From JASFQI01 sp050115555 (GTDB lineage: Bacteria > Desulfobacterota > DSM-4660 > Desulfatiglandales > HGW-15): a stretch of 12,170 bases of DNA. This document shows positions 1-6,878 of the stretch, in pieces. Positions within the stretch are counted from its first letter, which is position 1. Each line of letters opens with the position of its first letter. The notes under the pieces were generated by a model. That model was not told where the DNA came from and did not search any database. It worked only from the letters and a program-made list of their open reading frames with translations. The stretch covers positions 1 through 12,170 of the forward strand of contig JASFQI010000130.1 in assembly GCA_050115555.1 (NCBI GenBank), written 5' to 3'. A program made the translations under genes and the position numbers.

Positions 1-574
1 GCCGGATCCTGAGCTTCTCCAGCTCCCCGTGAAGGTCACGCAACCGGTTCCCCACCACCTCGTGCAGGACATCCCGCGCTTCCCGGTCCAGGTCGAGATC
101 CATGTCCTCCGCCATCCGGCGAATCCAGGCGCCAACCTGCTTTCCCTTGAGCTCGTCGAACGCCACCGCGCGTCCTGTCTGGCGAAACTTCTTGTAGAAT
201 AGGGTGTTGAAGTTGGTCTTGGCGGCCGTGAAAATCAGGCATGTGGTCTCGGTAGGTTCTTCCAGGTAGGGCAGGAGCTTTGCGAGTTTCTCAGCAGTGA
301 ATGCCTCGGTTCGGCGAACAATGATCAACCGGTTCGAGGCCATAAACGGAAGGGATCGGGCACGTCCTGCAATTTCCTCCGGGTCCAGCTTCTTTTCGGC
401 ATACAGGATCTCGAGGTTGAAGTCCCTTGCCGCTTCGGGGATGTATGTCGCGCGAATGCGATCGAGCACCCGCTCCATGCGGAACTCCCCCGGCCCGTAA
501 AACAGGTAAAAGGGCTCGAGGCGCCCCTTTTCAAGCCGTTCGAGGACCTCTTCGGGAAGGAGGTCTCGCGCCAT
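1..574 (-). CDS. holA: DNA polymerase III subunit delta (HolA), N-terminal part, cut by window edge
   Basis: The frame opens with ATG at 574 and runs without a stop to the left edge, giving 191 residues that begin MARDLLPEEVLERLEKG. The segment YLFYGPGEFRMERVLDRI (about residues 23-40) matches the start of the delta-subunit family, where the first AAA+-like domain begins with a 'Y-L-hydrophobic-Y-G' strand followed by a helix. The later stretch around FYKKF (residues 127-131) and the helical end are also delta-like. Delta opens the sliding clamp within the clamp loader complex; unlike gamma/tau it does not hydrolyse ATP, and no clear Walker A motif is seen. The family is usually about 330-350 residues, so roughly 150 lie outside the window. 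The start ATG overlaps the lptE stop by one base (TGATG), implying translational coupling. The lptE-holA pairing is common in Gram-negative bacteria. Confidence 0.85.
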   Translation of the reverse strand, partial: MARDLLPEEVLERLEKGRLEPFYLFYGPGEFRMERVLDRIRATYIPEAARDFNLEILYAEKKLDPEEIAGRARSLPFMASNRLIIVRRTEAFTAEKLAKLLPYLEEPTETTCLIFTAAKTNFNTLFYKKFRQTGRAVAFDELKGKQVGAWIRRMAEDMDLDLDREARDVLHEVVGNRLRDLHGELEKLRIR

Positions 575-1149
575 CAGAAACGTTCCATGCTCTTCATGTA
601 CACCCGCTTTGCCAGCCTTGCCGCAATCTTACGAAGCGCCTGACGCTGGCTGTAGCGTGTGGTCAGGGGATCCACGCTCACCTCGAACCGGGCTTCGTCA
701 CGCAATTCCTCATCCTGCCAAACCGTCTCGCCCGTGGACCGATCGATCAGCTTCGCCTCCAACACCACGGTCAACCGCCGGCTGTCCGTCTGTGCATACG
801 TCACCGCCTCCCCGTGGACCTGTCGCTGATCCAGCTCGAAGGTCAGCGAATCGCTCTCGATATCGCGCACGTGCCCGACAAGAATCATGTGAGCCTCCTC
901 CCTGGAACGTATGGGAACGCGCGCGTGGCTGATGAACTCCTCCCGCAGCATCCTGGTGAAATCCGACTCGAATGCGATGTTCGACGACGTGCTGGTTACG
1001 AGTGGAATCGCAAGGCTTTCGACCCGAATACCCACTGGACGTCCGTCGGCGCGAATCTGATATCCGCAGCCCGCGGCCTGTAGCAGGACCGCGGAAACGA
1101 AAACGGCGAGAAGCGCCTTTATCGTTAGGCGCAAAGACGTCTCGAGCAT
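574..1149 (-). CDS. lptE: LPS-assembly lipoprotein LptE
   Basis: The product is 191 residues. It starts MLETSLRLTIKALLAVFVSA, a charged then hydrophobic signal peptide, and has a lipobox-like LQAAGC with the expected lipidated cysteine at residue 28, followed by GYQI, the usual LptE start of the mature protein ('CGY'). The lipobox is slightly atypical, with Ala rather than Leu at -3. LptE plugs and assembles the LptD barrel that inserts lipopolysaccharide in the outer membrane. The mature part has the family's pattern: a strand with VESLAIP, then a helix ending FTRMLREEF, then a sheet with SRRLTVVLEAKLID. Identification rests on this pattern and on the holA neighbour, since the family is weakly conserved. 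A 13-codon longer frame starts with TTG at 1188. I prefer ATG 1149 because a purine-rich ribosome site precedes it and the signal peptide then starts properly. leuS lies 48 bases upstream. Confidence 0.8.
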   Translation of the reverse strand: MLETSLRLTIKALLAVFVSAVLLQAAGCGYQIRADGRPVGIRVESLAIPLVTSTSSNIAFESDFTRMLREEFISHARVPIRSREEAHMILVGHVRDIESDSLTFELDQRQVHGEAVTYAQTDSRRLTVVLEAKLIDRSTGETVWQDEELRDEARFEVSVDPLTTRYSQRQALRKIAARLAKRVYMKSMERF

Positions 1150-1152
1150 GAT

Positions 1153-1163
1153 CCTCTCTCCCC
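1153..1163 (-). promoter_or_regulatory. Ribosome binding site of lptE
   Basis: On the minus strand the bases GGGGAGAGAGG end three bases before the ATG at 1149, and the GGAG core lies about eight bases from it. This site is the main reason for preferring ATG 1149 over the in-frame TTG at 1188, which would place 13 extra polar residues before the signal peptide. Confidence 0.55.
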
Positions 1164-1197
1164 GGGAATCGGTTTGACGCTGCACCAACCCCGTCTT

Positions 1198-3777
1198 TTA
1201 CACCACAACGTTGACCAGCTTGTTCGGCACCACGATGACCTTTTTCACCGGTTTTTCACCGACAAATTTCAAAACTCTCTCGTCGGCCAGCGCCGCCTTT
1301 TCCAGGTCCTCCCTGCCGGCGTCCGCAGGGACCTCGATACGGCTTCGAAGCTTGCCGTTCACCTGAAGCACGATGGTCCGGACCTCCACCGCCAGTGCCT
1401 CCTCGCGAACCACCGGCCAGCTCACGTTCAGCAGACTGCCCTCATGGCCCAGTCGATGCCAGAGCTCCTCCGTGATGTGGGGAACCACCGGGGAAAGGAG
1501 CACCACCGTGTTTTCCACGGCTTCTCGAATCCCGTCCCACTCCTCGGAGCCGGCTGCCGGGGCGTCTTCCCCGAGGATACGGCTGATCTCGTTGACGAGC
1601 TCCATCACAGCACTGATCGCCGTGTTGAAATGAAACCGGTCCTCGATATCCGCCGTCACCTTACGAATGGTCTGGTGGGTCTTGCGGTGAAGCGACGAAT
1701 ACGGTTCCTCCAGCTCCCTTCGTCCGTCATAGACGGAGGCCGCCTTGAGGGCTTCCAGGTGATCCATGACGATCCGCCACACCCGATTCAGAAAGCGGTA
1801 CGAGCCTTCCACGCCCTGTTCGTTCCATTCCAGGTCACGCTCCGGGGGGGAGGCGAAGAGGCAGAACATCCTCACTGTATCCGCCCCGTACCGATCCACC
1901 ATGTCCTGGGGATCGATGACGTTCCTCTTGGACTTGGACATCTTCACCGTGCTGCCCGTGACGATCTCTTCACCGCAATGCCGGCATCGCCCGTCGAGGA
2001 CATCTTCGGGATAGAGGTACCCATGGGTGGGACACGCCTGGGTCTCCTTGCAAACCATCCCCTGGGTGAGCAGGTTGGTAAAGGGCTCGCTCACCTGGAG
2101 GTAGCCGAGGTCCCTCAGCACGCGGGTGTAAAATCGGGAGTAGAGCAAATGCAGGATCGCGTGCTCGATCCCTCCGATGTACTGATCCACGGGCATCCAG
2201 TACTTCACCCGCGCCTCGTCCAGAGGCCCTTGCCCGTAGTCCGGGCACGCATACCGGTCGAAGTACCAGGAAGACTCCACAAACGTGTCCATGGTGTCCG
2301 TTTCCCGCCTCGCAGGCCCCTGGCACCTGGGACACCGGGTTTCGTAAAACGAGGGCTCGAAGGGCAGCGGGGATGCACCGTTGGGACGCATTTTCACGTC
2401 CAGAGGAAGGGTCACGGGCAAGTCTTCCTCCGGCACCGGGACCGTACCGCATGATTCACAGTAAACCATCGGAATGGGGGCCCCCCAGTACCGCTGCCTG
2501 GAGATGTTCCAGTCCCTCAGGCGGTAGTTCACGGTCCGCTCGCCGATTCCCTGAGATTCCATCCAGTCCGCGATGCTCTCCAGGGCCTCGAGGTTTTTCT
2601 GCCCGTCAAACGGCCCGGAGTGGACCAGGATTCCTTGGCCTTCGTAGGCCTCCTCCATGTCCTCCTCGTCCAGGTCTTCTCCCTCCGGTCGGATGACGAC
2701 CCGCAGCTTGAGCCCATACTTGCGGGCAAAGTCGAAGTCCCTCTGATCGTGGGTGGGAACGGCCATGATCGCACCGGTGCCATAATCGAACAGGACGAAG
2801 TTTGCCACATAGATGGGGATTTCCTCGCCCGTGGCCGGGTTCACACACGTCCGGCCGGTAAAAACCCCTTCCTTGACGGTAAAATCGGCGGTTCGAATGT
2901 AGCTGTCCACCTTGAGCGTGCGATCCACGAATTCCAGGACCTCTTTCTCTTGTTCCGTACCCCGAATCAGGTCGCGCAGCATGGGGTGCTCGGGTGCAAA
3001 GCACATGAAGGTGGCGCCGAACACGGTGTCCTGCCGGGTGGTGTACACCTCGATGACCTCGTCCGAACCCGCCACGGGAAATCGAATGATCGCTCCATGG
3101 CTCTTGCCGATCCAGTTCCTCTGCATGGTCAGGACCCGCTCGGGCCACCCGGGCAGCCGATCGCAGGCCTCGAGGATCTCCTCGGCGTAGTCCGTGATCT
3201 TGAAAAACCAGGAGTCCATCTCCTTGAGGATCACCTCCTGGTCCGGGTGTCGCCAGCAACAGCCGTTTTCGACCTGCTCCTTGGCCAGGACGGTCTGGCA
3301 TTTTTCACACCAGTTCACGTAGGTCTTCTTCTTGTAAGCCAGACCCCGCTCGTACATCTTCAGAAAGACAAGCTGCTCCCATCGATAGTAGTCCGGATTG
3401 CACGTGGCGAGCTCCCGGTCCCAGTCGTAGCTGAACCCCATCCGCTTGAGCTGGCCTCTCATATAGTCGATGTTCTGGAACGTCCATGTTCCTGGATGCG
3501 TGTTGTTTTCGTTGGCCGCATTCTCTGCAGGTAGCCCGAAGGCATCCCAACCCATTGGATGAAGGACGTTCTTGCCGCACATGCGTTTATACCGGGCCAC
3601 CACATCCCCGATGGTGTAGTTCCTCACATGACCCATATGGATCTTTCCGCTCGGATAGGGGAACATTTCGAGGAGATAGTACTTGTCCCGATCCGCATCC
3701 TCATCCACCTTGAACAGACGATTTTCCTCCCAGTACTGCTGCCATTTCCTTTCCAGTTCCTGCGGTTCGTATTTCAT
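1198..3777 (-). CDS. leuS: Leucyl-tRNA synthetase
   Basis: This class I aminoacyl-tRNA synthetase charges tRNA-Leu with leucine in the cytoplasm. Its 859 residues match the usual bacterial length. The HIGH signature appears as HMGH at residues 47-50, after FPYPSGKI, and KMSKS lies at 612-616. The inserted editing domain (CP1, about 220-420) is intact, with TTRQDTVFGATF at 246-257 and the conserved GTGAIMAVP followed by HDQRD, whose Asp344 aligns with the editing aspartate of E. coli LeuRS. A zinc-ribbon pair is visible at Cys440/Cys443 and Cys482/Cys485. Between 576 and 601 there is a second cysteine-rich insert just before KMSKS, where E. coli carries a longer leucine-specific domain. The C-terminal anticodon-binding domain ends with the family-like VGEKPVKKVIVVPNKLVNVVV region. 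Start ATG 3777 is preceded by AGGGA. The upstream M17-like gene ends 18 bases away, so the two are probably co-transcribed. Confidence 0.97.
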   Translation of the reverse strand: MKYEPQELERKWQQYWEENRLFKVDEDADRDKYYLLEMFPYPSGKIHMGHVRNYTIGDVVARYKRMCGKNVLHPMGWDAFGLPAENAANENNTHPGTWTFQNIDYMRGQLKRMGFSYDWDRELATCNPDYYRWEQLVFLKMYERGLAYKKKTYVNWCEKCQTVLAKEQVENGCCWRHPDQEVILKEMDSWFFKITDYAEEILEACDRLPGWPERVLTMQRNWIGKSHGAIIRFPVAGSDEVIEVYTTRQDTVFGATFMCFAPEHPMLRDLIRGTEQEKEVLEFVDRTLKVDSYIRTADFTVKEGVFTGRTCVNPATGEEIPIYVANFVLFDYGTGAIMAVPTHDQRDFDFARKYGLKLRVVIRPEGEDLDEEDMEEAYEGQGILVHSGPFDGQKNLEALESIADWMESQGIGERTVNYRLRDWNISRQRYWGAPIPMVYCESCGTVPVPEEDLPVTLPLDVKMRPNGASPLPFEPSFYETRCPRCQGPARRETDTMDTFVESSWYFDRYACPDYGQGPLDEARVKYWMPVDQYIGGIEHAILHLLYSRFYTRVLRDLGYLQVSEPFTNLLTQGMVCKETQACPTHGYLYPEDVLDGRCRHCGEEIVTGSTVKMSKSKRNVIDPQDMVDRYGADTVRMFCLFASPPERDLEWNEQGVEGSYRFLNRVWRIVMDHLEALKAASVYDGRRELEEPYSSLHRKTHQTIRKVTADIEDRFHFNTAISAVMELVNEISRILGEDAPAAGSEEWDGIREAVENTVVLLSPVVPHITEELWHRLGHEGSLLNVSWPVVREEALAVEVRTIVLQVNGKLRSRIEVPADAGREDLEKAALADERVLKFVGEKPVKKVIVVPNKLVNVVV

Positions 3778-3795
3778 GGTTCCCTGGTATCCTTG

Positions 3796-4389
3796 TCAGG
3801 TATTGATCGCGTTTTTTCTCTCCCTCTCCAGCACTACGGAAACCTCGACCTCCGGGCCGAAACCTTCCCGAATACTTTCCACCGCCGGCAGCATAGGCCC
3901 CGTTAAAAAGCGTTCCAGGCTGAAGACCACCTTTAGTCTGAACTCGGCATTCTTGCAGTAGGCTCTCAGATAGGGGGCCACGAGATGGTGTACGGCGGTC
4001 TCCAGGTGACTCGGGTACTCGCTCTCCCGCCCCTCCATCGCGGGGATATGAATACCGAAGTCCTGAACGTGCATCTTCAGCAGGGCGACTCCCGCCTGCT
4101 CCACCCGGCCGGCCAGGCAGGCAGGATCGCAATCAGGGGCGGGTCCCAAACCACACAGGAGGATCTTCTCGGCCTTAATCATCCCCTGGGAGGCCACAAG
4201 CAGGTTTTCTCCTTCCGCACCAGTCCAGATCTCCCCTTCTTCAAGCCGTCCAAGAAGGCCTCCCAGCTTCCCGTCCAACCCGGCCAGGGCACCCATGGTC
4301 AGGAACTTCCGCTGAAAAACCAGGGCCACCACGGCTTCGCACCAGAGATCTTCGAGAGGTCGCTCCGAGAAACGTAGATCCAGCTTCAT
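3796..4389 (-). CDS. Stand-alone protein resembling the M17 leucyl aminopeptidase N-terminal domain
   Basis: The product is 197 residues from ATG 4389. Residues about 1-160 look like the N-terminal (macro-like) domain of cytosolic leucyl aminopeptidases of family M17. A strand AVVALVFQRK at 19-28 is followed by a helix and GRLEEGEIWTGAEGENLLV (47-65), then IKAEKILLCGLG (71-82), which closely parallels the 'lKAeRvLLvGLG' stretch of PepA. The metal-binding catalytic domain of M17 enzymes is absent: no Lys/Asp/Glu ligand motifs follow and the frame simply ends. The function is therefore unknown; a regulatory, binding or scaffolding role is possible, and peptidase activity is not expected. No signal peptide or membrane segment is seen. 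The start is uncertain. ATG 4389 begins right at the domain and has AGGA just upstream; in-frame ATG 4449 would add 20 polar residues without a good ribosome site. The gene lies between nusB (91-base gap) and leuS (18-base gap). Confidence 0.65.
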   Translation of the reverse strand: MKLDLRFSERPLEDLWCEAVVALVFQRKFLTMGALAGLDGKLGGLLGRLEEGEIWTGAEGENLLVASQGMIKAEKILLCGLGPAPDCDPACLAGRVEQAGVALLKMHVQDFGIHIPAMEGRESEYPSHLETAVHHLVAPYLRAYCKNAEFRLKVVFSLERFLTGPMLPAVESIREGFGPEVEVSVVLERERKNAINT

Positions 4390-4480
4390 TCGTCCTGTGT
4401 CACGGCCGTGATCGCTCTCTGCGGGGACTCGGGCTTCCGAATTCTCCATGACGGCTCGCAGCAGCCTTTCGTTCCTGCAG

Positions 4481-4897
4481 TCACTCCTCGGACTGCCCCG
4501 ACGGGTTGAAGATGTTGTCCAGGATTCCATTGATGAACGATCCGGAATCGCGGGATCCAAACCGTTTTCCCAGCTCAACGGCCTCATCGATGGAAACCTT
4601 GGCGGGAATGTCCTTCAGGTACGCGACCTCGAAGGCACCGATTCGCAGGATATTGCGATCCACCCTGGACATCCTCTCCACTCTCCAGTTTCTGGAAGCC
4701 TTCTGGATCATCCGGTCAAGCGTTTCGCGGTTCTCACACACCCCCTGAACCAGTTGCTTTGCGAACTCCTGCGCGGCCGAAGGCATACTGAAGTTCTCGC
4801 TCACCGTTGCAAAGGCGGTCTCCGGATCGCCCGGAGTGTACTCCAGATGAAAAAGGACCTGAACCGCCAGTTCTCTGGCGCGACGTCTCTGTCCCAT
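4481..4897 (-). CDS. nusB: Transcription antitermination factor NusB
   Basis: NusB binds boxA RNA together with ribosomal protein S10 (NusE) and takes part in the antitermination complex that supports rRNA transcription. The 138-residue length and all-helical pattern fit. MGQRRRARELAVQVLFHLEY at the start carries the arginine-rich RNA-binding helix. MSRVDRNILRIGAFEVAYL (about residues 76-94) and the segment IPAKVSIDEAVELGKRFG followed by SGSFINGILDNIF are the strongest family signatures. The C-terminus ends shortly after, at NPSGQSEE. It starts at ATG 4897, 54 bases after the ribH stop; the site upstream (GAAGAG) is weak, which fits translation following from ribH. The ribH-nusB pairing is widespread in bacteria and usually means one transcript. 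Confidence 0.95.
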   Translation of the reverse strand: MGQRRRARELAVQVLFHLEYTPGDPETAFATVSENFSMPSAAQEFAKQLVQGVCENRETLDRMIQKASRNWRVERMSRVDRNILRIGAFEVAYLKDIPAKVSIDEAVELGKRFGSRDSGSFINGILDNIFNPSGQSEE

Positions 4898-4951
4898 ACC
4901 GGCTCTTCATGAGGAACGACTTCGAGGGGATGAAATCGACTTCTCCCCGAA

Positions 4952-5425
4952 TCAGGCCTGATCCAGCACCCGGTTCAGGTTCACCATTTCCATCGCCGCC
5001 ATGGCCGCGTCCCATCCCTTGTTCCCTGCCTTGGAGCCCGCCCTCTCGATGGCCTGCTCCAGATCGTCCGTGGTCAACACCCCGAAGGTGACAGGAACAC
5101 TCCCCTCAAGCCCCACCTGGGCGATGCCTTTGGACATTTCCGCCGCCACATAGTCGAAGTGCGGCGTTGCGCCTCGAATGACGGCTCCAAGACAGATCAC
5201 GGCATCGAACCCGCCGCCGGCCGCCAGCTTCTTGGCCGTAAACGGTATCTCAAAGGCCCCCGGAACCTTGACCAGGGTGATATCGGCATCCTCGGCGCCA
5301 TGCCGCTTAAGGGCGTCCAGGGCCCCCTCGACCAGCTTGGAGGATATGAAGTCGTTGAACCGGCTGACCACCAGGGCAAACCGGAATCCTTCTGCGGTGA
5401 TCCTGCCTTCCAGGACGTTCGGCAT
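4952..5425 (-). CDS. ribH: 6,7-dimethyl-8-ribityllumazine synthase (lumazine synthase)
   Basis: RibH condenses 5-amino-6-ribitylamino-uracil with 3,4-dihydroxy-2-butanone 4-phosphate to give 6,7-dimethyl-8-ribityllumazine, the penultimate step of riboflavin synthesis. The 157-residue protein carries all the usual signatures. RFN at 22-24 and PGAFEIP at 55-61 are both present. GAVIRG at 80-85 is followed by TPHFDYV, with the catalytic His at residue 89. GVLTTD and, near the end, RAGSKAGNKG (phosphate binding) complete the set. A longer frame from 5476 has 17 extra glycine- and arginine-rich residues; ATG 5425 is chosen because the family starts with a short leader before the EGR motif and a near-perfect ribosome site lies six bases upstream. 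It follows ribBA after a 67-base gap and precedes nusB. RibH proteins usually assemble into pentamers or 60-subunit shells; nothing in the sequence decides which. Confidence 0.97.
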   Translation of the reverse strand: MPNVLEGRITAEGFRFALVVSRFNDFISSKLVEGALDALKRHGAEDADITLVKVPGAFEIPFTAKKLAAGGGFDAVICLGAVIRGATPHFDYVAAEMSKGIAQVGLEGSVPVTFGVLTTDDLEQAIERAGSKAGNKGWDAAMAAMEMVNLNRVLDQA

Positions 5426-5431
5426 ACGCAA

Positions 5432-5439
5432 CCTCCTTT
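5432..5439 (-). promoter_or_regulatory. Strong ribosome binding site of ribH
   Basis: The minus strand reads AAAGGAGG, a near-perfect match to the 16S rRNA 3' end, six bases before ATG 5425. It fixes the ribH start and suggests RibH is made in larger amount than its operon neighbours, consistent with its multi-subunit assembly (the latter is inference). Confidence 0.75.
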
Positions 5440-5492
5440 GCGGCCCTTTGACGTGTCCCGCCCCCCCTCCCGGCAAGGCGAAGAGGCACCCC

Positions 5493-6707
5493 TTACTCTG
5501 AAAAGCCGCCGATTTTCATCATATGACCCAATTTCTCGCACTTGGTCAGAAGGTATTTCATGTTCTCGGGCCTGGGCTCGCACTCCAGGGGTTCACGACC
5601 CACGACCTCGAGGCCGTACCCTTCGAGGCCTTTGATCTTCTTGGGATTGTTCGTCATGAGACGCATCTTGCGCACCCCCAGGGCGACCAGAATTTGGGCG
5701 CCGACCCCGTAATCGCGGAGATCCGCCTTGAACCCCAACTCCTCGTTCGCCTCCACCGTGTCTCTCCCCTGATCCTGAAGTGCATACGCCTTGAGCTTGT
5801 TCGCAAGCCCGATGCCTCGCCCCTCCTGCTGCATATAGAGGATGACGCCGAGACCTTCCGCCTGCACGCGTTCCATGGCCTTTTGGAGCTGGGTCCCGCA
5901 GTCACACCGGTACGATCCGAACACGTCGCCGGTCAGGCACTGTGAGTGCACCCGGACCAGGGTTTCCGTCTCCGGATCAATCTTCCCTTTGACAAGGGCC
6001 ATGTGCTCGTAGTCATCGATGTCATTGACAAAAGCGACCGCCTTGAACTCGCCGTACGGCGTCGGCAGGACCGTTTCAGCTGCCTTGTGCACAAAGGATT
6101 CCTTGCGCATCCGGTAGGCGATGATGTCGGCTACCGTGGCGATTTTGAGGCCGTGCTCTTCAGCGAAGGCCTCCAGGTCCGGCATGCGGGCCATGGTGCC
6201 GTCGTCGTTCATGACCTCGCAGATCACGCCCGCCGGCTTGAGTCCCGCGAGTCTTGCCAGATCCACGGACCCTTCGGTCTGCCCGGTTCGAAAAAGGACC
6301 CCGCCGCGCCTGGCCCGAAGCGGGAAGACATGCCCCGGTTGCACCAGGTCCTCGGGGTTTGCGTCATCGGCTACAGCGGCCTGAATCGTTCTCGCGCGGT
6401 CCGCAGCCGAGATGCCCGTGGTGACCCCTTGGCGCGCCTCAATGGAAACGGTGAACGCCGTCTTGAACGGGGATCGGTTGTCATGCACCATCAGAGGAAG
6501 CTGAAGCTGCTCGACCATGCTGTGGTCCAGGGAGAGGCAAATCAATCCCCGGCCGTACTTGGCCATGAAGTTGATGGCCTCCGGAGTAGCCATCTCGGCA
6601 GCCATGGTGAGATCGCCCTCGTTCTCACGGTCCTCGTCATCCACCAGGATGATCATCTTCCCCTGTCTCAAGTCCTCCAATACATCTTCAATCTTTGAAA
6701 CCGGCAT
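5493..6707 (-). CDS. ribBA: Bifunctional DHBP synthase / GTP cyclohydrolase II (RibBA)
   Basis: The 404-residue fusion supplies both riboflavin precursors. The N-terminal DHBP synthase half (about 1-200) turns ribulose-5-phosphate into 3,4-dihydroxy-2-butanone 4-phosphate. The C-terminal GTP cyclohydrolase II half (about 205-404) opens GTP to the diamino-pyrimidine. The first half shows DDEDRENEGD, with the metal-ligand Glu at 28, the YGRGLICLSL segment, TTGISAADRA and PGHVFPLRAR. The usual GHTEA motif, however, reads GQTEG: residue 143 is Gln where E. coli RibB has the metal-ligand His153. The second half is canonical, with zinc cysteines 257, 268 and 270 (CLTGDVFGSYRCDC), QQEGRGIGL and the LMTNNPKK loop. 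ATG 6707 has GGAGAGAAG just upstream; an in-frame TTG at 6722 is less likely. It follows ribE after a 171-base structured gap. Confidence 0.95.
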   Translation of the reverse strand: MPVSKIEDVLEDLRQGKMIILVDDEDRENEGDLTMAAEMATPEAINFMAKYGRGLICLSLDHSMVEQLQLPLMVHDNRSPFKTAFTVSIEARQGVTTGISAADRARTIQAAVADDANPEDLVQPGHVFPLRARRGGVLFRTGQTEGSVDLARLAGLKPAGVICEVMNDDGTMARMPDLEAFAEEHGLKIATVADIIAYRMRKESFVHKAAETVLPTPYGEFKAVAFVNDIDDYEHMALVKGKIDPETETLVRVHSQCLTGDVFGSYRCDCGTQLQKAMERVQAEGLGVILYMQQEGRGIGLANKLKAYALQDQGRDTVEANEELGFKADLRDYGVGAQILVALGVRKMRLMTNNPKKIKGLEGYGLEVVGREPLECEPRPENMKYLLTKCEKLGHMMKIGGFSE

Positions 6708-6721
6708 TTTTCTTCTCTCCA

Positions 6722-6746
6722 AAACCTCCGAAAATAGGGGAGGTTT
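6722..6746 (-). repeat. Perfect 8-base inverted repeat before ribBA
   Basis: The sense strand reads AAACCTCC, a nine-base loop, then GGAGGTTT, followed by TTGGAGAGAAG and the ribBA start. The right arm contains a second GGAGG. The hairpin would lie within the ribosome footprint of ribBA, so it could influence initiation. It lacks a long T-run and is unlikely to be a terminator. The repeat itself is plain in the sequence; the role is inferred. Confidence 0.45.
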
Positions 6747-6819
6747 CTACCCTTCAAGCCGTATTCAGGCCCCTTCCGGCCTACTCGCCAGGAAAGGCGC
6801 CTTTCGTTCTCAGGTGAAT

Positions 6820-6850
6820 AAAAAAAGCCCGCCCCGCAAACGACCGAGGC
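6820..6850 (-). terminator. Possible weak intrinsic terminator or attenuator after ribE
   Basis: In the sense direction GCCTCG (6850-6845) can pair with CGGGGC (6836-6831, one G-U pair) around an eight-base loop, followed by GGGC and then seven T at 6826-6820. The four-base spacer between stem and T-run and the short stem make this weaker than a classical terminator. The 5' arm overlaps another possible stem partner at 6844-6849, so the two structures exclude each other. Confidence 0.25.
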
Positions 6851-6878
6851 AAAATCACAGACACGGGAATTCCTCGGC

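Larger units (their letters stand above)
6708..6878 (-). promoter_or_regulatory. Structured ribE-ribBA intergenic region, possible leader of unknown type
   Basis: This 171-base gap is the longest inside the rib cluster and holds several inverted repeats in the sense orientation. CCGAGG/CCTCGG at 6872-6877 and 6844-6849 could pair across 22 bases. A GC-rich arm at 6831-6836 could pair instead with 6845-6850, just before a run of seven T. A 14-base palindrome GAAAGGCGCCTTTC lies at 6792-6805. A 5-base stem lies at 6767-6771/6778-6782. An 8-base stem (6722-6729/6739-6746) ends close to the ribBA ribosome site. The conserved elements of the FMN riboswitch are not recognisable. The stems are short, so the regulatory reading is tentative. 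Confidence 0.3.

Noticed and set aside
1174..2454. 426-codon open frame on the plus strand
   Set aside because: It is antisense to leuS, which has unmistakable synthetase motifs over the same interval. The His-rich, low-information translation is typical of a shadow frame.
4390..4587. Longer N-terminus of the M17-like protein reaching into nusB
   Set aside because: The extension overlaps nusB by about 107 bases, has a Ser/Arg-rich low-complexity translation, and the domain similarity starts only at the ATG at 4389.
6708..6722. TTG start at 6722 for ribBA, and likewise TTG at 1188 for lptE
   Set aside because: Both extend the proteins by a few polar residues, while an ATG with a better-spaced ribosome site lies just downstream (6707 and 1149).
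6708..6878. FMN riboswitch (RFN element) before ribBA
   Set aside because: The conserved RFN blocks with their GC-rich core helices are not recognisable in this gap, nor in the short gaps before ribD, ribE and ribH.
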